A stretch of 64,000 nt of DNA. Source: Clostridia bacterium. Lineage in GTDB: Bacteria; Bacillota; Clostridia; Oscillospirales; CAG-272. A program made the translations under genes and the position numbers. Shown here one piece after another: positions 6,806 to 14,704 of this stretch. The stretch lies in the NCBI GenBank assembly GCA_017420755.1, contig JAFQOG010000008.1, forward strand, positions 1 to 64,000, given 5' to 3'. Each line of letters begins with the position of its first letter. Position 1 is the first letter of the stretch. Below the pieces are notes generated by a model. The model made no database searches and was not told the origin of the DNA. It saw only the letters and a program-made list of their open reading frames with translations.

Positions 6806-7504
6806 TTAGCGAACTATTTTCGATAAAAATGAATACTCGTGTAAGCAACCAATATCTATTGTATAGCCATTTTGAGTCTTTTGGGCTTGAGTTTTTTCTA
6901 TAAAATCTTGTGTATCATTTCCAACCACATATCGAAATTCATATTGATGCCTATAATCGATGGGCTTTTTGAAGTAATGTCGATGCGATTGATTGCCTAG
7001 AATTTTTGCGACTTCTGAGGGCACGATTTCATTGTTGTCATACAGTACATGACCGTATGCTAACTCAACGCTTCTTTCGGTACAAAAATCAAATAAACGT
7101 TTATGAAAATATTCTTTATCGATAAATACTGCAAAAACCTCATTTACATTTTCGCCGAAATCATCATAAATTTTTGGGTCGATTAAAAAGGTATCACCTA
7201 TATATGTATATTTTGGCAGATCTGAAATGCAATACACAAGACTTTGCGTGTTTCCACGCAGGGATTGATAATCAGTTAGTTTTCTATATTTTGTTTCGTT
7301 AGGTTCTTTGTAATATAACATTCCTGCTCCTGTTATTTTGCCTTCTTCAGAATCACCTCTACCTTTGTTTTCTAATCCGATAAAGTATTTCAAGGGGCAA
7401 AATTGCATTCTGCCAAAATCATAAAATTTTTCTGCATATTTTTCGCAAGAGAAATATTTCACATACCAATTACCACGACGAAATTTTTCAATATCGATTT
7501 CCAT
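6806..7504 (-). CDS. Unknown 232-aa island protein
   Basis: I do not recognise this protein. ATG at 7504 is chosen because AAGGAG lies 6 nt upstream; longer frames run into the tRNA. It is a soluble, aromatic-rich protein with no membrane segment or signal. The N-terminus is rich in Tyr and Lys (residues 1-35), a CPLKYF segment lies near residue 37, and mixed alpha/beta composition continues to the end. There is no obvious nuclease, kinase or DNA-binding motif. It lies on the same strand as the membrane HNH gene, the only other gene in the island, so a cooperative role such as sensor or inhibitor is possible but unproved. Confidence 0.65.
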   Translation of the reverse strand: MEIDIEKFRRGNWYVKYFSCEKYAEKFYDFGRMQFCPLKYFIGLENKGRGDSEEGKITGAGMLYYKEPNETKYRKLTDYQSLRGNTQSLVYCISDLPKYTYIGDTFLIDPKIYDDFGENVNEVFAVFIDKEYFHKRLFDFCTERSVELAYGHVLYDNNEIVPSEVAKILGNQSHRHYFKKPIDYRHQYEFRYVVGNDTQDFIEKTQAQKTQNGYTIDIGCLHEYSFLSKIVR

Positions 7505-7523
7505 TGTAACTCCTTTATAGTGC

Positions 7524-7546
7524 AAAAGGCGGTCAAGTAGACCGCC
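7524..7546 (-). terminator. Hairpin after intact tRNA-Arg, inside the island
   Basis: GGCGGTC/GACCGCC hairpin followed by TTTT on the minus strand, 12 nt past the tRNA CCA. It probably replaces the tRNA terminator displaced to 5212-5243. Confidence 0.7.
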
Positions 7547-7558
7547 TCCGCTGTTAGT

Positions 7559-7633
7559 TGGCACCCGCAACGGGAATCGAACCCATAACTAACCCTTAGG
7601 AGGGGTTTATTATATCCATTTAACTATGCAGGC
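7559..7633 (-). tRNA. tRNA-Arg (anticodon CCU)
   Basis: On the minus strand the acceptor GCCTGCA pairs with TGCGGGT with G-T wobbles, discriminator G, encoded CCA. The D-stem is GTTA/TAAT, the anticodon stem AACCC/GGGTT with loop CTCCTAA (anticodon CCT), and the T-arm ATGGG-TTCGATT-CCCGT. It decodes AGG. It serves as the integration site for the island lying 3' of it. Confidence 0.93.
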
Positions 7634-7637
7634 GTAT

Positions 7638-7663
7638 ATCGCAAGCTGAGCTTGCGATTTTTA
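7638..7663. terminator. Hairpin between radC and tRNA-Arg
   Basis: ATCGCAAGC/GCTTGCGAT with a T-rich run on the plus-strand side. Both flanking genes are on the minus strand, where no T-run follows, so it may act as a processing or weak termination structure. Confidence 0.4.
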
Positions 7664-7672
7664 TTGATTTTT

Positions 7673-8386
7673 TTATTTTAGCTTTGGCAAAGAGTTGTTC
7701 ACCAAATATGGCGCAGCGTCACGAATGATTTGAACATAGCTGTTTTGCGCAACCAAAAAGTGCTCCAAAAGCCCAATATTGAACATATCAAGTGCTGATT
7801 TTAACATTACAGTAGTGTCAATGTCGTCAGCAGAAGGGCACAAAAGTCCGTTTGGATGATTATGTACAAGAACAATCATAGTAGCCTTGTATTCAAGCGC
7901 AACCTCAACTATTCTTCTAGGGCTAACAATTGCAGAGTTTACATTACCTTCATGAATCTTTACGACACCAAGATTGTTAAATGCGTTATCCAAGAGCATT
8001 AAATAAACGCATTCGTTTTCCTCGCCAACATATTTACTTACAAAATATTTTCCAATCTTTTCAGCTGTATTAAACGCATCATCGTTTGAAGATTTGTCTA
8101 GCAAATATGCCTTTGCAAGATGCGGAATTAGTTTTATTAAGGTAGCAGAATTTTCCTTAATTCCATTTACCTTTATCAATTCCTCGAAGCTTGCATCAAA
8201 AACATTTGCAAGCGAACCGAAGCGATCAATTAAGGCATGAGCAATTTCATTCGTATCTTGCCTTGGAATAGAGTAAAACAAAAGCAATTCTAAAACATTA
8301 TGAGGCTCAAAATTGTCAAGCGACGAGTTCAAAAACCTGTTTTTTAAGCGTTGGCGATGGCCCTCGTGAGAAATAGGATTTTTCAT
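7673..8386 (-). CDS. radC: RadC family JAMM protein
   Basis: A 237-aa RadC homologue of normal length. The N-terminal helix-hairpin-helix-like part (about 35-95) is followed by an MPN/JAMM domain with HNHPNG (H175, H177) and the downstream PSADD aspartate, a zinc metalloprotease-like motif. Despite its name, the role of RadC in repair is uncertain; it is often found near DNA-processing or mobile functions. Its ATG overlaps the stop of the glycosyltransferase gene by 4 nt (ATGA), so the two are translationally coupled. Their functional link is not obvious. Confidence 0.9.
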   Translation of the reverse strand: MKNPISHEGHRQRLKNRFLNSSLDNFEPHNVLELLLFYSIPRQDTNEIAHALIDRFGSLANVFDASFEELIKVNGIKENSATLIKLIPHLAKAYLLDKSSNDDAFNTAEKIGKYFVSKYVGEENECVYLMLLDNAFNNLGVVKIHEGNVNSAIVSPRRIVEVALEYKATMIVLVHNHPNGLLCPSADDIDTTVMLKSALDMFNIGLLEHFLVAQNSYVQIIRDAAPYLVNNSLPKLK

Positions 8387-9324
8387 TTTACAATATCGTC
8401 CTTATTAGTTTTCGCAACAATATAGTGCGGTCTTTTTTTAGTTTCGATATACATTTTTGAAATGTATTGACCAATAATTCCAATGCAAAACAGCTGAATA
8501 CCACCAATAAACAATATAATACAAACAAGTGATGGCCAGCCCTGCACAGGATCTTGGAAAATAAGTGCTCTTACAAACACAAAAATAAGCATAACAAGAG
8601 AAATCAGCGTGAAAACAAATCCCATAACAGAAGAAATTTTCAGCGGAGTAGAGGAGAAATTGGTAATTCCATCAAGCGAATATTTAAATAGCTTCCAAAA
8701 GCTCCATTTTGTTTTTCCGGCAACCCTCTCGACATTCTCATATGAAAGCCAATAGGTCTTAAAGCCGATCCAACCAAAAATACCCTTGGAGAATCTGTTC
8801 ACCTCGCACATGGAAACAATAGCATCAACCATTTCGCGCTTCATAAGCCTAAAATCACGAGCGCCATCAACAACATTAGTGTTAGAGATTTTGTTCATGA
8901 TTTTATAGAATAATCTTGCAAAGAATGAGCGAATCTTAGGCTCACCCTTCCTAGTAGAGCGCCTTGTAGCAACACTGTCATAGTCGCCCTCTTCAAGAAT
9001 TTTCACCATTTCGGGCAAAAGAGAAGGAGGGTCCTGCATATCCGCATCCATTACAGCAGTATAATCGCCACTTGAATTGCAGAATCCCGCATACATAGCG
9101 GCCTCTTTTCCAAAGTTTCGAGAAAATGCAATGTATTTCACTCTCTCGTCATTTTTCGCAAATTCCTGCAAAATAGGCAAGGTGTTATCCTTCGAGCCAT
9201 CGTCAATGAAAAGCATCTCAAATTCATACTTATCCATAGATGACGCAACAGAGCTCAGCTCCTCATAAAAGGCAGGTAATGCTTCCTCTTCGTTATAGCA
9301 AGGAACTATTATTGAAATCTTCAT
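8383..9324 (-). CDS. Family 2 glycosyltransferase, polyprenyl-phosphate type
   Basis: A 313-aa GT2 of the DPM1/GtrB-like group that transfers a sugar from a nucleotide donor to undecaprenyl phosphate at the inner membrane face. The GT-A domain covers about 1-225, with VPCYNEE at the N-terminus, DDGSKDNT (residues 41-48) and DADMQDP (93-99). Two C-terminal membrane helices lie at about 235-260 and 270-295. ATG 9324 is preferred over the upstream in-frame ATG because AAGGAG sits 9 nt before it and a 17-spaced promoter lies at 9353-9381. It may feed envelope or wall decoration, possibly the neighbouring polysaccharide cluster. Confidence 0.9.
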   Translation of the reverse strand: MKISIIVPCYNEEEALPAFYEELSSVASSMDKYEFEMLFIDDGSKDNTLPILQEFAKNDERVKYIAFSRNFGKEAAMYAGFCNSSGDYTAVMDADMQDPPSLLPEMVKILEEGDYDSVATRRSTRKGEPKIRSFFARLFYKIMNKISNTNVVDGARDFRLMKREMVDAIVSMCEVNRFSKGIFGWIGFKTYWLSYENVERVAGKTKWSFWKLFKYSLDGITNFSSTPLKISSVMGFVFTLISLVMLIFVFVRALIFQDPVQGWPSLVCIILFIGGIQLFCIGIIGQYISKMYIETKKRPHYIVAKTNKDDIVK

Positions 9325-9352
9325 AAAACGCTCCTTTCGTACTTTAAATAAT

Positions 9353-9381
9353 ATTTTAACATAATATAAAATATTTGTCAA
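9353..9381 (-). promoter_or_regulatory. Promoter of the GT2-radC operon
   Basis: TTGACA (9376-9381 on the minus strand), 17-bp spacer, TAAAAT (9353-9358). Confidence 0.8.
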
Positions 9382-9484
9382 TAGGCGTTTGTTTAACTTG
9401 TTCAAAATCTTGAAAAAACGAGCATACATTTCAAAGTATTTGCAAATAAATGTGAATTTACACAAAAACAGTTAAATAAAAGTG

Positions 9485-9513
9485 TTGACTATTGTGCGTT
9501 TTTATGTTAAAAT
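9485..9513 (+). promoter_or_regulatory. Promoter of the beta-helix lipoprotein gene
   Basis: TTGACT (9485-9490), 17-bp spacer, TAAAAT (9508-9513). Confidence 0.8.
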
Positions 9514-9546
9514 ATAGTATAAACACAAATCGGGAGGTAAAGTAAA

Positions 9547-11592
9547 TTGAAAAAATTACTTACACTAATTCTTGCATTACTTATGATTTTGGGCGCTTTC
9601 GTCGCTTGCGACGACGAAGAAAGCTCGAGTGAAAGCTCAAGCTCAGAAAGTAGCTCTGAAACAACTAATCCAAATAATGAAAGCGAAAAGACAGAGCAGT
9701 CTAGCACAAAGGACGAACCCTCTAAGGGCGAATATCCCGAAGTGCCAAAGGTTGAATACAATGTTAATATCAATCAAACAGTTAATACTAACATATTCGC
9801 AAATCTAGATTCATTTGGAAATGAGGGTGAGGCGGTTGATTACTCAAACGCAACACCATACGATATTTCAAAGGGTCTAAACAACATAACCCAACCGGGC
9901 GTATATCGTCTATACGGTACAACCACAAAGGGACATGTAAACATTGATATTGAGCGTATCGATGAAACTGCACCTCTTGAAAAGGTTATTCTTGTTTTCG
10001 ATAATATCAGCATCACATCGTATCCTGATGCGTCATCAATCCCACCAATCAAATCTAAAGGCTGTGACCTTACAATTATTCTTCCCAAGGGAACAACAAG
10101 CCAAATAACCGATACCAAGACAAATACTGAAAAGGGTGCGATTTATGTAAAGACCGGTAACCTTACAATCGAGGGTGAGGGAACACTTAAGGTAACTGCA
10201 GTTCATAAGAGTGCGATTTTCAACTCGAAAACTCTCACCATCAATGGTGGAATATTTGATTTGACCGCTGAATACCATGGTATTTATGGCGAAGAAAATC
10301 TCGTTATAAATTCCGGTGATTTCACAATCACATCTGGAAAATCGGGACTTAAATCCGGTGAGTTTGAGGAGGATAATATCCCAGAGGATAATGTCCTTGG
10401 AAGTATCACTCTAAACGGTGGTAAGCATACCATAAATTCAATCGGTAACTCAATTGATTGCTATGGCTCTGTTACCGTAAATGGTGGTGGATATTCTCTT
10501 AAATCCTCGAAGGATGGCATCAACGCAACTGAAACAATTACATTCGCAAATGACGAAACTAATACAGTTATGATAATTGACGCCAAGGAAGACGGAATTA
10601 AGATTAAGAGCAAAACAGTCGAGGCTGGCGCAGCTATCGTTCCCGATGTTAAAATCACAGGTAAAACCAACATAAAAATCCAAACAATTCATGACGGAAT
10701 TGATGCAACAGATGTTGAAATCGACATGGATGGCGTTCTTTACATCAAAACAGACGCAAAGTTTGTTGAGGATAAATCACATGGTGAGTATATCATTGAT
10801 AGTAAGGAATATTACAAGGTCGATAGAACCTTGTACGATGGAAAGGCATTCTTCTCAATCGATGGAAGCAGTAAGGGTATTATAGCTACAAATAGCATTA
10901 CCATTAAGGGCGGTAATATTGGAATTGACTCTGACGAGGATTCAATCGTAACCACCGATGGCAAAAATGGCGATTCAAAAACAATAAATGCTATCACAAT
11001 TAGTGGTGGTACACTATTCCTAGATTCAAGAGAAAGCGCAATCAAGGCAGATAATTCAATTACTGTTTCAGCATATGCTAAAATAAGCATTATTAAGTCT
11101 GACAAGGGCCTTAACGCAAAGACTGTTGTGGTTAAGGACGGCTCTTTAAATATTGTTGCTGTTTCCGATGCAATTGATTCGAATAGCGTGACAATCGAGG
11201 GTGGTACAACATACCTCTTCGATAAGGTTGATCTCCCAGCCGAGGGTGGAGTATTTGAGGTTAAGGGTGGAACACTTGTGTGCATCTCAACCACAAAGAA
11301 TCCAAAAACTCCAACATCATCTGCAAGTAAGGTGATCTCTAAGGCAATCGAAAATAGCTCAGGCTATTCATTTGGTAGCTTTATCAGCATAAGTGGCGAA
11401 GATTTTGAGGTTGTTTTCAAGCTTCCTAAGAAATACACCGAAAAGGTTTCTGTAGTAGTTACAGCTCCTGCAATTACAGCAGGTGACTACGAGATTAGCG
11501 TAGGCACATATGAGGACGGAAGCGTTTCCAACCTCGTTTGCTCGGGCGGAATCTTTACCGCTACCTCGACAGAAAAGGTAACAATCGAATAA
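9547..11592 (+). CDS. Surface lipoprotein, carbohydrate-binding beta-helix (Cthe_2159-like)
   Basis: A 681-aa secreted lipoprotein. A signal peptide ends at AFVAC (Cys21), followed by a Ser/Glu-rich low-complexity linker (about 22-65). The rest is a long series of short beta-strand turns with recurring patterns such as LTINGG, VTVNGGG, ITISGG and SVTIEGG, about 14-25 residues apart, typical of a right-handed beta-helix. This resembles the carbohydrate-binding Cthe_2159 family (DUF4353) known to bind polygalacturonate; whether it binds or cleaves is unknown. The start is TTG at 9547 behind GGGAGG. It is transcribed alone and opposite to the flanking glycan genes. A polysaccharide-binding surface role is plausible. 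Confidence 0.8.
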   Translation: MKKLLTLILALLMILGAFVACDDEESSSESSSSESSSETTNPNNESEKTEQSSTKDEPSKGEYPEVPKVEYNVNINQTVNTNIFANLDSFGNEGEAVDYSNATPYDISKGLNNITQPGVYRLYGTTTKGHVNIDIERIDETAPLEKVILVFDNISITSYPDASSIPPIKSKGCDLTIILPKGTTSQITDTKTNTEKGAIYVKTGNLTIEGEGTLKVTAVHKSAIFNSKTLTINGGIFDLTAEYHGIYGEENLVINSGDFTITSGKSGLKSGEFEEDNIPEDNVLGSITLNGGKHTINSIGNSIDCYGSVTVNGGGYSLKSSKDGINATETITFANDETNTVMIIDAKEDGIKIKSKTVEAGAAIVPDVKITGKTNIKIQTIHDGIDATDVEIDMDGVLYIKTDAKFVEDKSHGEYIIDSKEYYKVDRTLYDGKAFFSIDGSSKGIIATNSITIKGGNIGIDSDEDSIVTTDGKNGDSKTINAITISGGTLFLDSRESAIKADNSITVSAYAKISIIKSDKGLNAKTVVVKDGSLNIVAVSDAIDSNSVTIEGGTTYLFDKVDLPAEGGVFEVKGGTLVCISTTKNPKTPTSSASKVISKAIENSSGYSFGSFISISGEDFEVVFKLPKKYTEKVSVVVTAPAITAGDYEISVGTYEDGSVSNLVCSGGIFTATSTEKVTIE

Positions 11593-11596
11593 AAAT

Positions 11597-11627
11597 AAAA
11601 AATGCCTATGAATTTCATAGGCATTTT
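11597..11627. terminator. Bidirectional terminator between convergent genes
   Basis: ATGCCTATGA/TCATAGGCAT hairpin flanked by A and T runs on both sides. Confidence 0.85.
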
Positions 11628-11659
11628 TCTTTTAGCTTAGGCTCGACATTCTTTACTAT

Positions 11660-13039
11660 TTATCCGTCAATGCCTTGGTTTAAAGGCTCGTGCTCTTTTT
11701 GACATTTCTCCAAAACACATAAGATAATAGAGTAGTACATGCTAGGATAAATATTAAAGAAATGATTGTCTAAAAGGCTTGTTAATAAAAGTCCTAAAAT
11801 AACTAGCCCTAGGAAAATTACGCAATCATTAGCTTTTCTTTTCCAAATTAATCGAATTGTTTGATATCTGTGAAATATATAAGCGCCAAAGCCCATAAGA
11901 CCACATGTGGCAAGAAGCTCAATTATCGTATTGTGATATCTGTTAGGCTCAATTCCGTGTCCAAAATTGTCCTCTATACAGCTTCCAAAGCCACCACCGA
12001 ATATAGGGTGAGATAAAAAGTTCTCAATACCGTGCTTGTATAGCTCAAAACGACCATTGTCGCCGAACCCCTGAGTAATGTAGCTACCTAAAAGTGACGA
12101 AATTTTATCGAACAAAGCAATAAAGCCTAAAATAGCAATAATCGCAAGAGCAAGAGTGATGATTCGATTTGTGCGTACATTCTGTCCTCTTGTGCAGGAA
12201 AAAACGACACAAATAAGAAAAATTACAGTTGCAAACAGCAGAGAGGAGCGACTAAGCGTTAGCGCAATTGTTAAATATACAACAAGAGCGCTTATATAAT
12301 AAATATAACCATGCTTTTTCGTGGTCGCATAATAAAAATGAACAGGAATAAGCATACAGAGCATACCGCCTAAATTGTTCCAAACACCCCAACCTAAAAT
12401 TAAGGTTTCCTTAATAATAGACCCACTCTCGTTTAGTCTGGCATCACGCAATAGCAAAACAATCGCTTGTGCAACTAGTAATACTGACACTACATATAAA
12501 ATAAATAGAAGATATTCATGTGTGTCGGAGCGGTTTTTTAATCCTGTATAAAAGAATACATAAATTGCTAAAAACGAAAAGGTTAATATTATTGCAAAGG
12601 TGATGTTTATTCCATAATATTCGCCACTAAATACGCCATTTAATAAAAAGCCTACACAAAGGACTAGAAAGCCCCAAATAATCTTTGAGTGCGATAGCTC
12701 CTTAAGAGCACTTAATTTCTTGAAAATCACCATGTGAACAATTACAGCCCCAATAATTAGCGTCAGCGCACATATCGCCAATATCGCAAATGTAGCACTC
12801 CCAAGCCAACCGTTTAAAAAGGTTTTATAAGAGAAGGTGAATGTTATCATAAGCACAGGAGCGATAATGCACCTCAAATCGTCGCATAAAATGGCACAAA
12901 GCACAACTGAAATCGTTAAAATAACAAGCGAGAGCGCCTCAATTGATAGCGTGTGTGAAATGAATACTATTATGGCAATAAAAACAGGGAACAAATAGCT
13001 ATTAAAAAAAGCAGAAAGCTTTTCCTTAAGTATTGTCAT
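11660..13039 (-). CDS. O-antigen ligase/polymerase-like membrane protein (Wzy_C)
   Basis: A 459-aa integral membrane protein with about 11-12 spans and one larger outside loop with the Wzy/WaaL-type signature GGGFGS...NRYHNTIIELLATCGLMG (about residues 345-385). Such proteins polymerise or ligate polyprenyl-linked glycan repeats on the outer membrane face. ATG 13039 is chosen for its AAGGAG site 7 nt upstream. It is the last gene of the minus-strand cpsB-cpsC-cpsD operon, separated from the kinase by a hairpin. The donor and acceptor are unknown. Confidence 0.8.
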   Translation of the reverse strand: MTILKEKLSAFFNSYLFPVFIAIIVFISHTLSIEALSLVILTISVVLCAILCDDLRCIIAPVLMITFTFSYKTFLNGWLGSATFAILAICALTLIIGAVIVHMVIFKKLSALKELSHSKIIWGFLVLCVGFLLNGVFSGEYYGINITFAIILTFSFLAIYVFFYTGLKNRSDTHEYLLFILYVVSVLLVAQAIVLLLRDARLNESGSIIKETLILGWGVWNNLGGMLCMLIPVHFYYATTKKHGYIYYISALVVYLTIALTLSRSSLLFATVIFLICVVFSCTRGQNVRTNRIITLALAIIAILGFIALFDKISSLLGSYITQGFGDNGRFELYKHGIENFLSHPIFGGGFGSCIEDNFGHGIEPNRYHNTIIELLATCGLMGFGAYIFHRYQTIRLIWKRKANDCVIFLGLVILGLLLTSLLDNHFFNIYPSMYYSIILCVLEKCQKEHEPLNQGIDG

Positions 13040-13061
13040 AAATACTCCTTTTGTGAAAATC

Positions 13062-13086
13062 AAAGCCCTGTATTACACAGGGCTTT
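13062..13086. terminator. Intercistronic hairpin between kinase and Wzy genes
   Basis: AAAGCCCTGT/ACAGGGCTTT, a perfect 10-bp stem without a clear T-run on the minus strand. It may lower expression of the Wzy-like gene relative to the upstream genes. Confidence 0.5.
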
Positions 13087-13089
13087 AGC

Positions 13090-13854
13090 TTATTTTTTCT
13101 TTTTAGGCTGTGAATACTCGTCAACAACATCACCATAGGTGTTAATGTACTTTCCGTATCCACTGCTTCTTGTGTATTTTCCGTAATATTTTCTGTAATA
13201 TCTGCTGTAATACGAGGAGGACTTAGTTGGAACTCTGTTAAGAATAGCGCCAAGGATTTTACAGCCACCCTTTTCAAGCTGTTGCTTAACCTCCTTCGCA
13301 AAGCGATAGCCGATTTCGTTAGATGAAATTACAATCGCCGCACCATCACAGAAGGTTGAAATAACAGATGCATCAATAACCGCGCCAAGAGGAGCTGCGT
13401 CAACGATAATGTAATCGTATTTTTCGCGCATTTCCTTTATAAGCTCACCGAATTTTGAAGAGCCGAGAAGCTCAACAGGGTTAGGTGGAACAGCACCGGC
13501 AAATATAATGTCAAGATTTTCGAGCTGAGTCGAGTACAACACATCCTCAATAGTAGCCTGAGCTGAAAGATATTCGCTAAGACCGAGAACCTCGCCCTCG
13601 TTATCTGTGTATTTTGTAGAAAGAACAGATTTACGAAGGTCTGCGTCAATTAATAATACCTTTTTCTCTGAAAGAGAAAGGGATTTTGAAAGCTCCAAGG
13701 AAACAGTACTTTTACCCTCATTCTTAACACAGCTTGTGATAAGAACAGTCTTTATATCGCTTCCGCTGAATAAGAAGTTTGTACGAAGAGTTTTAAACGC
13801 TTCCTTAACATAATAAGAAAATTTATCATTTTCATGAACAAATGTAGTTTTCAT
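13090..13854 (-). CDS. cpsD: CpsD/CapB-type tyrosine autokinase
   Basis: A 254-aa cytoplasmic bacterial tyrosine kinase that regulates polysaccharide chain length with its membrane activator. It has a Walker A-like loop CVKNEGKST (about 42-50), Walker A' LLIDADLR (about 69-76), Walker B YIIVDAAP, and a C-terminal tyrosine cluster (about 215-240) with nearly ten Tyr that would be autophosphorylated. This is the separate-kinase Firmicute form, with the activator encoded by the gene just upstream, 12 nt away. GGAGG-type site before the start. Normal length. Confidence 0.93.
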   Translation of the reverse strand: MKTTFVHENDKFSYYVKEAFKTLRTNFLFSGSDIKTVLITSCVKNEGKSTVSLELSKSLSLSEKKVLLIDADLRKSVLSTKYTDNEGEVLGLSEYLSAQATIEDVLYSTQLENLDIIFAGAVPPNPVELLGSSKFGELIKEMREKYDYIIVDAAPLGAVIDASVISTFCDGAAIVISSNEIGYRFAKEVKQQLEKGGCKILGAILNRVPTKSSSYYSRYYRKYYGKYTRSSGYGKYINTYGDVVDEYSQPKKKK

Positions 13855-13866
13855 CCTCGCACCTCC

Positions 13867-14694
13867 TTAAGCCTCAACATCAATTTCCGGAATAACACCA
13901 AGAACACTAAGACCTAGGTAACGATCAATATCGTCAGGTGTCTTGATCTTATCATCAAACATAAATACAACAATCAATACAATCGCAGCCAAAACCGCAC
14001 CGACAACAGCAGCTAGAATAGTGTTTCTACCATAGTTAACATTAGATGGAGCAGAGCTAACAGCGCCTTCCTTTGCGGTAACTGTTCTAATAGAATCAGA
14101 TGCCATGAAGTCATTGATATAATCGCCAAACTTGTCCGCTGCAGATGTAGCAATTAGAGCAGACATTTGTGCGTTAGTTGTAGTAACAGTAAATGTAACA
14201 ATACAAGTATCGTCGTCAGAGGTTACGCTTATGTAAGGAAGCAATCTCTTACCATAATTTAGAATGAACGCCTTGTATTCAGCCTCGTTTTCCTCAAAGG
14301 GAATTTCAACACCTGCCGGAACAAAGAAGCTAATAAATGCTCTGGACTTATCTCCTGCCTCTCCGGCCACATTTCTAGCACTAATCAAATCGTCAAAAAC
14401 GCGAGCGCAAAATCTCTCGTCGATTAGCTCTGGGCTAGTGATAGCGAGCTGCTTACCAACATTCCAGTCGGACATTGTTTGAGATGAGGAGCTGGAATCT
14501 TGAGTGTTTGTAATAAACATTGTAGCTCTTGATGTGTATTTTGGTGTAATTGTGCTTGTAAAGATAATTGCAACGACCGCAAAGCAAACCATGGCAAGAA
14601 TAATGATCCATAGCTTTCCTAAGAGGTAATTCGCAATATCTCTAATATCAAGTTCGTTTTCTTCTTTTACATTAACATTGTTGTTGGAATCCAT
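13867..14694 (-). CDS. cpsC: CpsC/Wzz-type chain-length regulator and kinase activator
   Basis: A 275-aa protein with two membrane helices (about 30-52 and 228-248), an extracytoplasmic Wzz domain between them and a short cytoplasmic C-terminus that in this family activates the CpsD kinase. The N-terminal segment ELDIRDIANYLLGKLW matches the Wzz domain opening. The Pro-rich motif typical near the second helix is weak (APSNVNYG). It lies between the CpsB-like phosphatase and the kinase. AAGGAG precedes the start. Confidence 0.88.
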   Translation of the reverse strand: MDSNNNVNVKEENELDIRDIANYLLGKLWIIILAMVCFAVVAIIFTSTITPKYTSRATMFITNTQDSSSSSQTMSDWNVGKQLAITSPELIDERFCARVFDDLISARNVAGEAGDKSRAFISFFVPAGVEIPFEENEAEYKAFILNYGKRLLPYISVTSDDDTCIVTFTVTTTNAQMSALIATSAADKFGDYINDFMASDSIRTVTAKEGAVSSAPSNVNYGRNTILAAVVGAVLAAIVLIVVFMFDDKIKTPDDIDRYLGLSVLGVIPEIDVEA

Positions 14695-14704
14695 TTTAAT
14701 CTCC

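Larger units (their letters stand above)
5244..7557. mobile_element. 2.3-kb genomic island in tRNA-Arg(CCU), no integrase
   Basis: The island is bounded by an exact 45-bp direct repeat: the 3' half of the intact tRNA-Arg at 7558-7602 and the copy at 5244-5288. Inside lie two minus-strand genes (membrane HNH protein and an unknown protein), unusually long structured non-coding stretches and visibly more A+T than the neighbours. No recombinase, relaxase or replication gene is present, so it is either a remnant or a satellite mobilised in trans. The tRNA terminator lies outside the distal repeat, and a new hairpin follows the intact tRNA inside the island. Confidence 0.8.

Noticed and set aside
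7505..7570. Upstream extension of the unknown island gene into the tRNA
   Set aside because: The extra 22 codons lie in the tRNA 3' end and its terminator; AAGGAG before ATG 7504 decides the start.
5244..7602. A complete integrative element with integrase
   Set aside because: All frames in the island were read; none has the tyrosine or serine recombinase signatures.
10812..11294. 160-aa minus-strand frame inside the lipoprotein gene
   Set aside because: A shadow of the Ser/Thr-rich, repetitive coding strand with no ribosome site or family pattern.
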